Shown in pieces: positions 30,932-41,597 of a stretch of 64,000 nucleotides of DNA; within the stretch, counting starts at the first letter, position 1; every line of letters begins with the position of its first letter. The position numbers were made by a program, and so were the translations under genes. The notes beneath the pieces are model-generated. The model ran no database searches and was not told where the DNA came from. It was given only the letters and a program-made list of their open reading frames with translations. The DNA comes from Isoetes taiwanensis (taxonomy: Eukaryota > Streptophyta > Lycopodiopsida > Isoetales > Isoetaceae): contig JAJEKV010000049.1 in the NCBI GenBank assembly GCA_021234155.1, positions 8,592,036 through 8,656,035 of the forward strand. The letters run 5' to 3'.

Positions 30932-31719
30932 GCTGCTCCTTCGAATAGACGAGATTTAGAGAGATTTAACTATCTTTCTTCCTTCTCTTAGGATATGAAG
31001 CTATGAAGATCGGAAGCGCTTCACCACAAGGTGCTTCTCCGTTCTTGAGCCATGCATTTAACAGAGGTCCCTGCAAGGAAAGAAGCAGGGAATGAGGTGG
31101 CAAAAAATAGCGGCGCCGCTTTAAAAAAAGGGATAATTTTATGGGTTATAAAAGTTGAAGAATATGACAGTAATTTGCCTCAGGCATTTATTACATATTA
31201 AATTATTTAATGGGGATGGTTGGAGAAGTTATATATGTCCTTCATATTTAAAGTAGGCAAGAGATAGATAGCTGGTCTTGTTGCTAGAAAACAACAACTA
31301 TAATGACATCAAATTATTCGAGATTCTACCCTCAGTAGTATTTGATCTTGTTCTTAGATGATAGTATATATGGTGTCATCAACTTATTTATTCTTCAAAC
31401 CTGAGGAGTGTCCTAAGGCACATAATATTTGCATTGTAACCCGTTTTTGTTTGAATGAACAATTCCAATTGCAAGTAAAGATTTCCAGAACATCATCCCA
31501 TGGAAGGGCCACAGGTTTGATTGTTTCATGTATTGAAAAATATCTCTATCTTTATTCCCAATAATCTAGTTGCTCTATCCTAGGACATACTTGAAAAAAG
31601 CGAAAACCATTTATATGTTGTATTAGTTTAGAATATTTCTTGCATCCCAATGGAGGGGAAGATATTTTGTGATTGTGTTAAAAGTATGGATTATACATAT
31701 TTTGTTCCAATTTACTCGT
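30932..31719. other. Non-coding stretch
   Basis: No gene or element was recognised. Small open frames at 31358-31564 and 31650-31856 show no motif, and the second overlaps the LINE end. Confidence 0.4.
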
Positions 31720-31858
31720 TTTTGAAAACCTTTCGAGGCAGGGGTTTTTTAATCCTAGTAGTAATGATTGTACTAGCCCATTGTATGGGTCCCATGACCT
31801 ATTGGCCTCCGTGGACGTTAAAAAATCTATTCTTTTTTTATTCTATTCTATTCTAGAA
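31720..31858 (+). mobile_element. LINE 3' end, copy 2
   Basis: It carries AAAACCTTTCGAGGCAGGGG, GGGTCCCATGACC and CCGTGGACGTTAAAAAATC, and ends TATTCTATTCTATTC. It matches the UTR and tail of the LINE at 8616-9535 and is cut to about 140 bp, as expected from early-aborted target-primed reverse transcription. Confidence 0.75.
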
Positions 31859-32185
31859 TATTGGGAGTAAAAGCAACGCCCCTTTAGTCGCTTGACTATG
31901 AGCACTTGCATGAAAATTCATAATACAGTCTTGGGAAAAACAAGTAATGGTGGTAAATGTCAATGAAATTGCTCTCGTTTATTGTCATTCATTTTGCTAA
32001 ATAGTTGTTCATACGAGTAGGTTGTATGCCAAATTTTTATCCCACTAAACATTACTCCATCTCTCCCCTAGTCCCTCCCCCCCCCATGTTTTTCTTTTTA
32101 TCTCTTCTTTTTAATATCTATCTAATCCATCTATGATAGTAAATAATATGCACACCAGGTTTTCCAAAGGCTCCGAACGGGCCAA

Positions 32186-32225
<40 letters not shown>

Positions 32226-32256
32226 TTAAACCATTACATCTTACACTTTTAATAAA
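31859..32256. other. Non-coding stretch with a 35-base T run
   Basis: The T run is at 32188-32222. Read on the minus strand it could be the poly-A tail of an unrecognised retroposed sequence. Nothing else can be named. Confidence 0.4.
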
Positions 32257-32961
32257 AATTTTCCTAAACCCCCCTTATTGTGCTACATATTCTAAATGAG
32301 GTGCATCTTAGACTACCACAATCGTCGAATCTATCGATCCTACGGCCCAAACCATATGTTGGGGCCACAAGGCACCTCTCGTTTCACTTATGATTATTTA
32401 TGATTAGGGGCACCTATGATTTTGAAATATGAAATATGAGTTCGCCTAGGGTTTTGATGGAATATAGAATCTCTATATGGCTTCGCCCAAGGTTTTAGAA
32501 TATGAAGTACGAAGGCTCGAGCCTCTACCAAAATAACTCAATGTCCTAGCAAGACTACTTTGATCACTATAACCAGTGAGCTAATATATATATTTTTTTG
32601 TCTTAAATCTATGTTTTTTTCTGTAACAATCAATTTAATTGTTTAAGAAATATGGTATATGGTTCTACGAATTGTTATTTTCACATCCATATCAAATCCC
32701 CTTGGAACCCCCTGTTATTGTGCTATATATTCTAAATGAGGTGCACTTTGGACTACCACAATCATTGGATCTATCGATTCTACGGCCCAGACTGTATGTT
32801 GGGGCCACAGGGCACCTCTCATTTCACTTGTAGTCATTTATGATTGGGGGCACCTATGATTTTAAAATATGAAATACGAGTTCGCCTAAGGTTTTGATGG
32901 AAGGTTTTAGAATATGAAGTAGGAGGGCTCGAACCTCTACAAAAATAACTCAATGTCCTAA
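32257..32961. repeat. Tandem duplication of about 440 bp
   Basis: The block starting with ACCCCCCTTATTGTGCTACA at about 32266 recurs at about 32710. Both copies include GGCCACARGGCACCTCTC and the segment TATGAAATAYGAGTTCGCCTA. The second copy ends at the target site of the Harbinger element. The linking part between the two (32557-32737) recurs on the other side of that element at 40570-40750. Confidence 0.75.
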
Positions 32962-32964
32962 TAA

Positions 32965-33858
32965 GGGTCCTTATACACCAACTGTTATATTAGCTTAAAT
33001 GTTAAAATTTTAAGGTAATCGGTTTCACACCAGTTCAGTTAAAAATTTTTGTTAAAAATTGGAGGTTAATTTTAACCCCATGGGTTATGTTAAAATTTAG
33101 GTTAATCCCCATTCACATAAGATTCTGTTAGGTTAAAATTTAACAATCTGTTAAAAGCTTTAACCAATGGTGTCCAAAATTTAGCCCTATCGTCGAAGCA
33201 CGTTAGGGCTGTTAAATTTCTTGGAGCGCAAGTCGGAGGTCGCCAGCAGCTCGCATTCAAAGGTCTTGGGCCAGCATCTCAGAGGTCGCTAACAGCTCCC
33301 AGGTTCGTGTATGGTATAGATAGAAGTTTTCTTGCATTTTCGTTCGGCTGCTTCTTGCAATCCCTTTGTAGCAAATTTTCATTCTTTTTTGTGTTTACAA
33401 GTTTTTTTCCAATTGTAAATTTTTGTTCTCTATATCTTCGTATGCTCATTGCTTCTCTCAGAGCATCTTTCTTGGATCAGTGCACTTATCTTGTGTTTTA
33501 GTTAGTGAATTCTAGTGCACTGAATTGCTTCTCTCATCAGAATTGAGAATTGCTTCTCTTAGAGCATCTTTCTTGGACTTAATTTAAGTGCACTGAGTGA
33601 ATTTAAGTGCACTTAAACATCATTTTCTCAGTTTACACTCACTATTTTAAGCCTTTCTAACTTTACCCTGTTCTAAAACACAAGATAAGTGCATCAGAAT
33701 TTAAAACATCAGAATTGGCCGAGAATCAATTTTGTTATTGGTTGAGAAAAGCATCAATGAATTTAAGTGCATTCAGAGTATCTTTCTTGAATTTTCTTGC
33801 TTCTCTCAGATCTTTTTTTTTTTGAAACAAAAATGTTCTAAAAAAAACCGAGCAAGCT
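32965..33858. other. Harbinger left end and leader
   Basis: Besides the terminal repeat, the subterminal sequence is rich in GTTAAAATTT, and GTTAGGTTAAA has a counterpart near the right end (40440-40470). At 33460-33790 the phrases AATTTAAGTGCACT and GAGCATCTTTCTTGGA are each repeated several times. This is probably 5' untranslated or intron sequence of ORF1. Confidence 0.45.
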
Positions 33859-34032
33859 TTGTCCATTTTGTTTATTAGTTTGGGTGGATTGGATTGCAAC
33901 GAAGAAATTGCCAGTAATGATGAAGAACTTAGTTTGAATTCGACCTCCATTGAGGAAGGAAAGTGTGTAAGGTCCAAGAACTGGACATTACATGAGATTC
34001 TAATCTTGGTGGAAGCCAAGAAGAATGAATGG
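33859..34032 (+). pseudogene. Harbinger ORF1 (Myb/trihelix-like), N-terminal piece
   Basis: RSKNWTLHEILILVEAKKNEW is the first helix of a Myb/trihelix-type DNA-binding domain, preceded by an acidic stretch. In PIF/Harbinger elements such a protein assists the transposase by binding DNA and carrying it to the nucleus. The frame runs straight into inverted LRR sequence at 34032, after the hexamer GAATGG. The missing continuation lies in reverse at 35509-34880. The true start codon is not clear, since no ATG precedes the domain in frame. Confidence 0.65.
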
Positions 34033-34342
34033 TCATGTTCAGTGAGACATTCATATGTTGCAAGTTTAAAAGACTATCCAGATTACTTGGAATGGATCCA
34101 GCTAGCATGTTACTTTCAAGCTTCAGCGTAGTCAAATTCTGGCATGATCTAAGATCTGATTGAATAAAGCCACCTAGCCTATTAAAAGATAAATCAAGAT
34201 AATCTAGGACTTTAGCTGAGCCAAATCCATTAGGAATGGTTCCACTAAGAAGGTTTTTACTTAATCTTAATCGCTGCATGCTTTTGCAACTAAATATTTC
34301 ATCTGGGAGACTACCTGACAGCTGATTATCTATCATGGTCAT
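34033..34342 (-). pseudogene. LRR receptor-kinase exon piece, on the inverted segment
   Basis: Read on the minus strand it contains plant LRRs: DNQLSGSLPDEIFSCKSMQ, LSKNLLSGTIPNGFGSAKVL and ESNMLAGSIPSNLDSLLNLQ. The LxxLxLxxNxLxGxIP spacing is intact for about 90 residues. It stops in mid-repeat at 34033. The expected next repeat is found, in the other orientation, from 35510 onward. Confidence 0.8.
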
Positions 34343-34879
34343 TATCTCGAGATGACCAGAATATTAAGATAAATGTGGAGAAACAACGGTGATGAAGGTC
34401 CATGCCCCTTAGCTATTTTATAGTCTAAGCAATTAATCATATGTCTTTTCTAGTTTAGAAATCCAGTCTAGGCAGGATAGCAGTTAGCAGAAACAGTTAA
34501 AACATTGGATTTTGAAGGCCCAGGCACTAGCAGAGTACACTGTTGAAAAACTGCATCATCTAGAGAAGCAACTCGGTAAGAATCTTTATGTCGGGCACAC
34601 AAAACTCTCTCTCACTATCAAATTTTATTATCAGATATCCTATCCATATTATCAGCATATTATCAGAAACTTATTACCCACATTATCAGCAATATTATCA
34701 GAAATATTATCAGAAACTAAAAATAGCATATTATCAGAAATATGAGAATGAACATTTTTCTATTATGTCAATGCTTCCGCATTACAAAAAATAGATTGAA
34801 AACTTTAAAGTCGACACAAAACACTTTCATATGATTTGGCAATCGCATTATGAGCACAAATTGCTCTACAGTTTTTCAC

Positions 34880-35509
34880 TGATTTTTTTCCATGCTTCTG
34901 ACATGCCCACAAAAGCATCAACAAGTCTTGCTCTATCTGCAACCAGCGTTTCTTTATCTGCTTTATCATCTTCACGACGTGCCTCTTGCAACTCAGCCAG
35001 CCTCACTTGCAACTGAATCATCTTCTCATTGCTTTCCAGTTTTTATTTTTTCAGAGTATGCTTTGTATCCTCAACTTCTAAAATTACCTTTGCCATTCCA
35101 TCAAACGAGCTAGACTTTCTCTTTTTACCACTAGATCCTGCCTCTCTATCAATCACCTGCTGTTGTGTTTGTTGATGTTATCTCCACATCCCTATTACTA
35201 TTACCACAACAGGAGGCACAATAGATGGCCTCCTCCCTTGGAAAGTGTTCAAAAGATCATACATCTGATTTTCAAACATAACAGGAAGCTTGTTTTCTTT
35301 TTTTTTTTCTTGCTCAAAGCAAAATAGGGAGCTGATCCAGTCCTCTTTCATAATCCTTGATGACTTTATAGTCCATAGCATGTTTTTCCACTTGGTTCGA
35401 CAATGTTCAGCACTTCTAACTACACCTTTACCATTCATATTTTCTTAAAAAAATTTCCATTTGTTGGCCACAGTTTCGATCTGATCTCTTCCTTCTAAAA
35501 CTTCCAATG
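34880..35509 (-). pseudogene. Harbinger ORF1, C-terminal piece
   Basis: Read on the minus strand it continues the trihelix domain (RDQIETVANKWKFF, then GVVRSAEHCRTKWKNML, LPVMFENQMYDLL). After a linker it ends in a helical, charged stretch (QVRLAELQEARREDDKADK) typical of ORF1 coiled-coil tails. One stop and small shifts break it. It lies in opposite orientation to the N-terminal piece because of the inversion. Confidence 0.65.
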
Positions 35510-36442
35510 CCATTCCAGCAGAACTTGGCAAATGCAAGAAAATTATCAATCTGGATCTCAGCAACAACCATTTTGTAGGTGATATCGCACAGGAGATGGC
35601 AATCTTACTAAACTAGAAATTTTGAGCCTTGAAGAGAATGTAGTAACGGGGCAAATACCAAGCTTTATTGCTGCTTTCCAACATCTACTTGACATAAGGT
35701 TGGGAAGGAACAAACTACAAGCCCATACCTGCTGAAATTGAAAATTTAGTTCAACTAAGCATTATGCTTAATCTAAGCTTAAATGAACTGAATGGTAGCG
35801 GGTCAAAGCATGGAGCTGAGGGACAATTTTGCGCCAGCCAAGCACCCCCTAAGCACCTAATGCTAAAAATTTTACTTATTTTTATCTTTTTTTTCTATAA
35901 CTCCAATGAAGCTGAAATTTTGTATTCCAAGGCGTAATATGAATGCGTTTCAGGGAAAAATATCAAAAAAAATATAAGAAAAATATTTTTCAATAATACA
36001 AAGAAAATAGCCTCAGAAAGCACCCACTAAGCACCATGTGTCGCTGACACAAAAAGTGTCCCCCACCTCCATGCTTTGACCCTAGCATACCAGTAGAACT
36101 GCTAGATATGCTTCAGCAAATGGATCTATCACACAACAAGCTAGAGCACAAAATTCCTGAAAGTGTTGCTAACATGCAATCTCTGATATATGTCGATGTC
36201 TCCTTCAATGAACTATCTGGAAATGTTCCAAAGTCATGGAAAAAGTTCTTGAGCTCTTCTCCTAAATCATTTGAAGGCAATAAGAAATTGTGCACTTCCA
36301 ACACATCCTGCCCTGCGGAGAACATATCTCCTGGTAAAGATAACAAGAATGGTCTGAAAAAGGATGCAATTGCAGGAATTGTCCATGGAGTACTATGATT
36401 TGCTTGTCTAATTCTTGTTTGTATCATGCTCGTTGCAAACAA
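35510..36442 (+). pseudogene. LRR receptor kinase: LRRs and membrane segment
   Basis: Repeats continue with IPAELGKCKKIINLDLS, TGQIPSFIAAFQHLL and LSLNELNG. They are interrupted by the MITE at 35800-36082 and resume with SIPVELLDMLQQMDLSHNKL and SFNELSGNVPKSWKKF. A cap with CTSNTSC and a hydrophobic membrane segment (AGIVHGVL, stop, FACLILVCIMLVA, 36380-36435) follow. One TGA at 36396-36398 lies inside the membrane segment. The order matches plant LRR-XI-like receptor kinases, which sit in the plasma membrane and bind peptides. The piece is a capture inside a transposon and is not a working gene. Confidence 0.8.
35800..36082. mobile_element. 283-bp MITE with TAGC target duplication
   Basis: The ends are inverted repeats (GGGTCAAAGCATGGAG at left, CTCCATGCTTTGACCC at right). 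TAGC occurs at 35796-35799 and 36083-36086. Taking out the element and one TAGC restores an uninterrupted LRR (NELNG joined to SIPVELL), so the insertion is exact and came after the gene piece was in place. The 13-base end motif resembles that of the MITE at 48258-48553, which also has a 4-bp duplication. Confidence 0.85.
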
Positions 36443-36449
36443 CCAGCTT

Positions 36450-37620
36450 ACAAGCTTAAGGATGGCGTCTTCTGGGCGGATGGTTTATGGAGGCAAAGGT
36501 GCTCATGGAGTGGTATATAAAGTAATTAGTAGATCTGGACAAGCTCTTGCAGTAAAAAAAACTTGAGTTATCAAGCAAGACAGCAGGGCCAACATTTGAG
36601 AGGGAGCTAGAAACTGCAGCCAAGGTGAAGCATAAAAATTTGGTTAAAATCATTGAATTCTTAGGCTGATATTCCACTGGCGGATGTTAGTGCCTGGCTT
36701 TTAGCAGCAAGCCAATCGAATGCACCGATTTCTACTTCCGGAGTTACAACATGATTCCACCAACAGAGGTAATTTAGGTTTGGGGAGATGATGTGGAGCA
36801 TCGGCAGAGGCTGGGAAAGAGATAAACAGCGGCATAACTGTCAGGGGATTGAGCCAAACAATTTGGTTGGAAGAAATTGCCGGCATCAGGATTCTTGACA
36901 GGCACTCCTCATCTCCTTCGGATTTGCTCCACGATTTGAGTTCAGGCCAGAATATTGCTGTAGTGGAATCAAGCAACGTCAGTTTCATTTTTCCTGAGGG
37001 AGGCACTTCTGGTGAAAAAGAGAACTGCCATACTGATGGTTTTGTTCTTGACTCGAACATGAGATACAACATTGCACTAGGTATTGCTCATGGACTAGCA
37101 TACTTGCATCATGGAATTAATCCACAAATTATTCATCAGGATGTCAAGTCCAGCAATATCCTCTTAGATTGTGATATGGTACCATATATCACAGATTTTG
37201 GCATTGCCAAACTTATTGACAAAAATGGCTTATCTATGTCAGCTATAGTTGGTACGGATGGCTACATTGCTCCAGGTAAGATTTATAATCTTGTTAACAA
37301 TGATTGTGAATGCCACGTTATGTTCTACAACAAGAGTGAACGAGAAAATTGATGTTTATGCCTTTGGGATAGTGCTCCTAGAGCTCATCACAGGGAAGTT
37401 ACCTGTAGATCTCAGTTTTCCTAAAGAGATGGACATAGGGAGATGGGTAAGACTTATTCTACAAGAAACAAAGTCCATTCATAAGATTCTCGACTCCAAT
37501 ATGACAGTGAAAGAATATGAACAGGAACAGTTCTCCTCAAGTTGGCACTGCTTTGCACAAGCCAAGAGTCTGCTGATAGACCGAGTATGCAGGATATTGT
37601 GAACATTCTCTCAAAATTAG
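36450..37620 (+). pseudogene. LRR receptor kinase: kinase domain, interrupted
   Basis: The N-lobe has the glycine loop GGKGAHGVVYK, the ATP lysine in ALAVKK, and FERELETAAKVKHKNLV. The reading frame slips at an 8-A run near 36555. About 36670-37030 does not look like kinase and may be another insertion. The domain resumes at MRYNIALGIAHGLAYLHHG. The catalytic loop reads IIHQDVKSSNILLD (HQD instead of HRD), then DFGIAKL and GTDGYIAP. After that a GTAAG donor-like sequence (37276) and a missing acceptor break the frame again. The C-lobe continues as [25 protein letters not shown]. The sequence is clearly plant receptor kinase and clearly inactive. Confidence 0.8.
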
Positions 37621-38536
37621 ATAAATCAAAGGGAGCTGTAGGACAACTTAATTCATCAAGTTATCTCCTGTGATAGTGGTGTTCTGTGCATAGCTTTGAA
37701 CTGAAGATAATAAGCTACACATCTGGTTATTTAGGAGAAATATATTACGGTAGATTGGATACCAAGGATCTCTGTTAAGAATAAGTTTAAAATGGGCATA
37801 TACAGGTTTCTAGGTTGGTTACGTGGATGGTCTTTAACAATAGCCATAAGCTTCTCTCTGTTTCATATGTATGAAGGTTAAAATGGTAGGATATCCTTTG
37901 GAAGCAAAAGGGCGTGATGTTCTGAAATTTTTAGAGGTGCTGCCCCTAGATTTATGCTGGAAAGCTAGATACCTTGGAGTACAGTGTGGTGCACTCAACA
38001 AAATTTAACAGCAATAACAGTGTTAAATTTGAAGGTTCCTCTTCAAAACGTTCAACAAGTTTCTTAAGTTGATCTTGTAGGGAGGCTAAGAGGGAGGCAA
38101 AGAACTCCTTTTCAATTTCAAAGCAAAGAATCTTGTCAAGACATGAGGTTGGATTTGGCGGGACTCATCATGAGCTTATGTCCTTCAGAAGCTGATTATA
38201 ATATTAGTATGTAATTTTCCAGACTTATGTGTCAAGACTTGATGTTGGATTTTGTATGTGTCCAAGACTTGATGTTGAATTTCATAATCACTTTTGGCAC
38301 TTGCCTTGAGAAACTTATTATTATGTAACATAGTACAAATACTATCTGCGAGAATCAGATCAGATGGTCACCAACGTTGGCGAAGCACCTAGCTTTCTTT
38401 CTGGCCACAAAAATTGCTTCAAATTTCACTTTAGAATTCTGCTTCAGATTTTTTCACTTCAGATTTTTTTAGCTTGTTTTCTGGCCATAAAAATTGTTGC
38501 CTTTAATTGTTTTTTTAATGTTTTTTTGTTGCATAC
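37621..38536. other. Non-coding part of the Harbinger between kinase and transposase
   Basis: It may contain the 3' end of the captured gene and the transposase promoter or first exon. The phrase AAGACTTGATGTTGRATTT is repeated at about 38228-38282. No further domain was found. Confidence 0.4.
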
Positions 38537-39820
38537 ATGGATGTCAACAAAAAGCAGTTGCTTTCTATGGCTTCAATGACATTATACATGATGTATGAAG
38601 CAATTATGATGCCGGGTATGGGATTTTCAGAGTGTGAGGAGGAAGAGGCAAATTTTTCAAGTGAAGACCTTCTTGTTCCTTGTCCATTTTCATTAGATTC
38701 AGATAATATCCTGCGATTGGCATGTGCTGCTGCTAGTTTGAGGCATGAATCATCTTGGTGGGTGAAACCACGAAGCCTTGTTTGGTTTGACCACTTCTTG
38801 CTCGAAGTGTATGACGATAGTCAATGGAGAGAGAATATGAGAATGACTAGGAAATCATTTGTTGGGATATGCAAAGTACTTGCTCGTTTCATTCAAAAGC
38901 AGGATACTCATTACGGACTTGCAGTTCCTGTAGCATGTCGTGTTGATTGTGCATTGTACAAGCTTTTCAAAGGTGTTGACTACTACGAGATATTTGAGAA
39001 GTTTGGAATTGGAGTAAGCACATCATGTTTGGTTTTGAAGGAGTTTGTTGTGCATTTAATCGTTGCTTTAGACATAAGATCAAGTGGCCTATTGGTGACG
39101 AGCTCCAAAATATTGAGCATTCCTTTCGCAAATCTAGTGGTCTGCCAAATTGTTTGGTGCAATTGATTGCGCACATGTAGAAATTAACCGACCAGATATA
39201 GGAGGTGCAGATTACTATGACAGAAAGCAGCGCCATTCAGTTATTCTACAAGCCGTATGTGACACTAATAGAAAAATTCTTGATGTGTGCATTGGTTACC
39301 CAGGATTAGTACATGATGCCCGTGTTCTCAGAAATTCAGAATTTGCACATAAAGCACAACGCCAATAAATCTTGTACGAGCCATGTTTAGTGATCAATGG
39401 GAACTATAGTTCGCATCCATATGTTATTGGTGACAAAGGGTACAATCTTATTTCATGGCTCATGACGCCATACCAAGGAGATGAGTCCCAACTTGGTGCA
39501 CTTCAAAATTTCTATAATTTTAAGCACATACAAGCAAGATTCTTCATCGAGCAAGCTTTTGGTATCTTGAGAGAGTCTTCAAGTGCTTGCATTCTACCTT
39601 GGCTATGGATATTGAGTTCATACCAAAGCTTATATTTACATGTTGCTTGCTACATCTTGAGTCAAGAGATATAGATGTTGAATATGAGCTTAAACAACCA
39701 CTAGCAGAAGAGGACAGCGATAGTGATGACGACAACGACATGCCAAAAGATGTCTACCAACAAGTGGATGAGGCTGAAAGTATACACTCAAACTTTAACG
39801 CAATATCTAGTTTTCAATAA
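38537..39820 (+). pseudogene. Harbinger DDE transposase
   Basis: It catalyses cut-and-paste movement of PIF/Harbinger elements. The ATG at 38537 opens a frame with a helix-turn-helix region (LFKGVDYYEIFEKFGIG). After a shift near 39130 comes the nuclease core with FGAIDCAHVEINRP (first aspartate), LVHDARVLRNSEF (second aspartate), VIGDKGYNLISWLMTPYQ and FIEQAFGILRE (glutamate). One TAA lies at 39366-39368. A further shift near 39590 precedes the acidic C-terminal tail (SRDIDVEYELKQPLAEEDSD). All three catalytic residues are kept, and three or four small lesions inactivate it. Confidence 0.85.
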
Positions 39821-40566
39821 GTAGAAGGGTATAATTCTTATTTTTATCCTTTTTTCTGTTTCCCTAGATCCTTTCTATTAATTCGTTCATGTTTTATGCA
39901 TAAAATATGATGAAATGTCATTCTTGCATTGTAGAATCAATGATATAATGTTCCTTGACTAGTTTTTCATTCGGAAGGGCATCCCCCCCTTTGAAATTTG
40001 CTCTTCGTCTGTTGCTGCTCTGCATGCAAGCAATATGATCTGTGAAATAAAGAGATTTGAAAAATAAAACTTCAGCTTGTTTACAAGTTAGATATGGCAG
40101 ATTCATCACTTTGTATGGCATTTAAGCACGAATTTAGGAATTCAGCATTGTTTCAGAAATTCTAAAGGAAGGAGCAGTAAAGTAATGGAGGAGCATTCTA
40201 GTAGCATGATTCCAAGCATTTATGAAATACCTTAACAGCACATAATTCCAAGCATTTCTGAAATATCTTTTGGAATATCTTAGCATTTCTGAAATATGTT
40301 AGCAGCGCATAATTCCAAGTATTTCTGAAATATCTTAACAGCTTTGTGTGTGAATGAGATTGTTAACAAATTCCGTTATGTTAAATGTTAATTTAACTAA
40401 ACCTTAATTGTTCATGTGTGAATGCATATTATAAACATTATGTTAGGTTAAATGTTAACCTAACAGGAGGTGTGCAATGTCCACTATATTAGCATTAACT
40501 TAGTATAATTATTGGAGGTTTAAGCTTTAAATTTAAGATAATGTAACCGTTGGTGTGCAAGAACCC
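39821..40566. other. Harbinger right end
   Basis: A run of about four imperfect repeats of CATAATTCCAAGCATTTCTG lies at 40207-40342. A palindromic GTTAGGTTAAATGTTAACCT motif (about 40443) and the right terminal repeat (40531-40566) follow. Confidence 0.55.
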
Positions 40567-41246
40567 TAAGACTACTTTGACCACTATAACTAGTGAGCTA
40601 ATGTGATTATTTTTTATCTTAAATCTATGTTTCTTTTTTATAACAATCAATTCAATTGTTTTAGGAATATGGTCTATGGTTTTAGGAAATGTTATTTTCA
40701 CATCCATATCAAATCCCCCTGGAACCCCCTGTTATTGTGCTACATACTCACACGAGGGATGATTCCAGAATCAAGCTTCTTAGTAATTAATATTTAAGCC
40801 CTTAAAGTGCTTTTGTCAAGGCCCATTTTTTATATAACAACCAACACGTAACTACCATTAACATTAATTAATACAAATCATAATATCCAACACTTCTACA
40901 TCAAAATCCCTCTGAAACCCCCTTTAGTTTGGGTGGAGATTCATATGGGGGTGACGTAGGGCAGCGAAGCGAGAGGTGTTGGATGAGCATATTCACACAG
41001 GAGGTGATGTAGGGCAGCAGGAGCCTCTAAAATCATATAATACATGTACAAAATCAACACCATTTAGTGCATTGCCTCAAACCTTATAGTATTTTGCAAA
41101 CCTCGATACACAATATACTAAAACTTGTACAAGTATACTCCTAAAACGAGGATCGATATCTACAGTCTAGATCGAGGAATAAAGGGCATATGGTAGACTC
41201 TTTACTGCTCTATTACCATAGATTCCTCTCTCTATAAAAGTCACGC
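40567..41246. other. Third partial copy of the tandem repeat, then non-coding sequence
   Basis: 40570-40745 repeats 32557-32737, showing that the Harbinger element split a repeat unit. After it, the phrase GTGAYGTAGGGCAGC occurs twice (40951-41020). No gene was recognised. Confidence 0.5.
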
Positions 41247-41597
41247 CCTCCAGGCCTGTCCGGCGTACGAGCATATCCGGGCTCGGTATGCTCGGTTACT
41301 TGTGCCCCATCAGGCCTTGCATGAGCTCTCGAGCACGGCCTCAGTAGGCTTGTTGGGATCGTACCTCCGTGGAGGTAATGGATCTGTGGACTTCGCTTAT
41401 GCCCCCGTCCGGCATTAACCTCACCGTACTTGTGATTATGTATATAATGCGGTATGTCGGCATGTTTTTCCCAAAAACCCTTCGTGAGGGGGGTTTAATC
41501 CTGGTAGTAATACGCCTACTGCTCTCTCTTTGTACTTGGGTCCCATAGGCTAGTTGGTCTCCGTGGACGATAAAATCATATTCTATTCTATTCTAGA
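41247..41597 (+). mobile_element. LINE 3' end, copy 3
   Basis: It starts inside the C-terminal coding region (CACGCCCTCCAGGCCTGTCC, equivalent to about 9152) and passes the stop region and UTR (AAACCCTTCGTGAGG, GGGTCCCATAGGC, CCGTGGACGATAAAATC). It ends TATTCTATTCTATTCTAG. Coding is frameshifted. It is a 5'-truncated copy of the same family as 8616-9535. Confidence 0.8.

Larger units (their letters stand above)
34033..35509. other. Inverted internal segment of the Harbinger element
   Basis: Both edges carry the hexamer GAATGG in opposite orientation (34027-34032 and, as CCATTC, 35510-35515). Flipping this segment would join the two ORF1 pieces on the left and the two LRR pieces on the right, with both in the same direction as their neighbours. 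Within it, 34345-34870 is non-coding and contains a run of about eight ATATTATCAG-like repeats (34625-34740). Confidence 0.75.
32965..40566 (+). mobile_element. PIF/Harbinger transposon, 7.6 kb, with captured LRR receptor kinase
   Basis: The ends are inverted repeats, matching at 30 of 36 positions (left GGGTCCTTATACACCAAC, right end read inward GGGTTCTTGCACACCAAC). TAA flanks both sides (32962-32964 and 40567-40569), the 3-bp duplication typical of PIF/Harbinger. Inside are remnants of both element genes, a Myb/trihelix-like ORF1 and the DDE transposase. Between them lies a receptor-kinase pseudogene that is not part of any Harbinger. One 1.5-kb segment is inverted and one 283-bp MITE is nested. 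The uninterrupted target is visible in the neighbouring tandem copy near 32549. Confidence 0.9.

Noticed and set aside
32188-32222. The 35-base T run as a transcription terminator or SINE tail.
   Set aside because: No recognisable element abuts it; a plain homopolymer in plant DNA proves little.
36108-37620. A functional LRR receptor-kinase gene.
   Set aside because: It has a stop in the membrane segment, a frameshift in the N-lobe, foreign sequence in the kinase, HQD for HRD and a broken intron, and it lies inside transposon ends.
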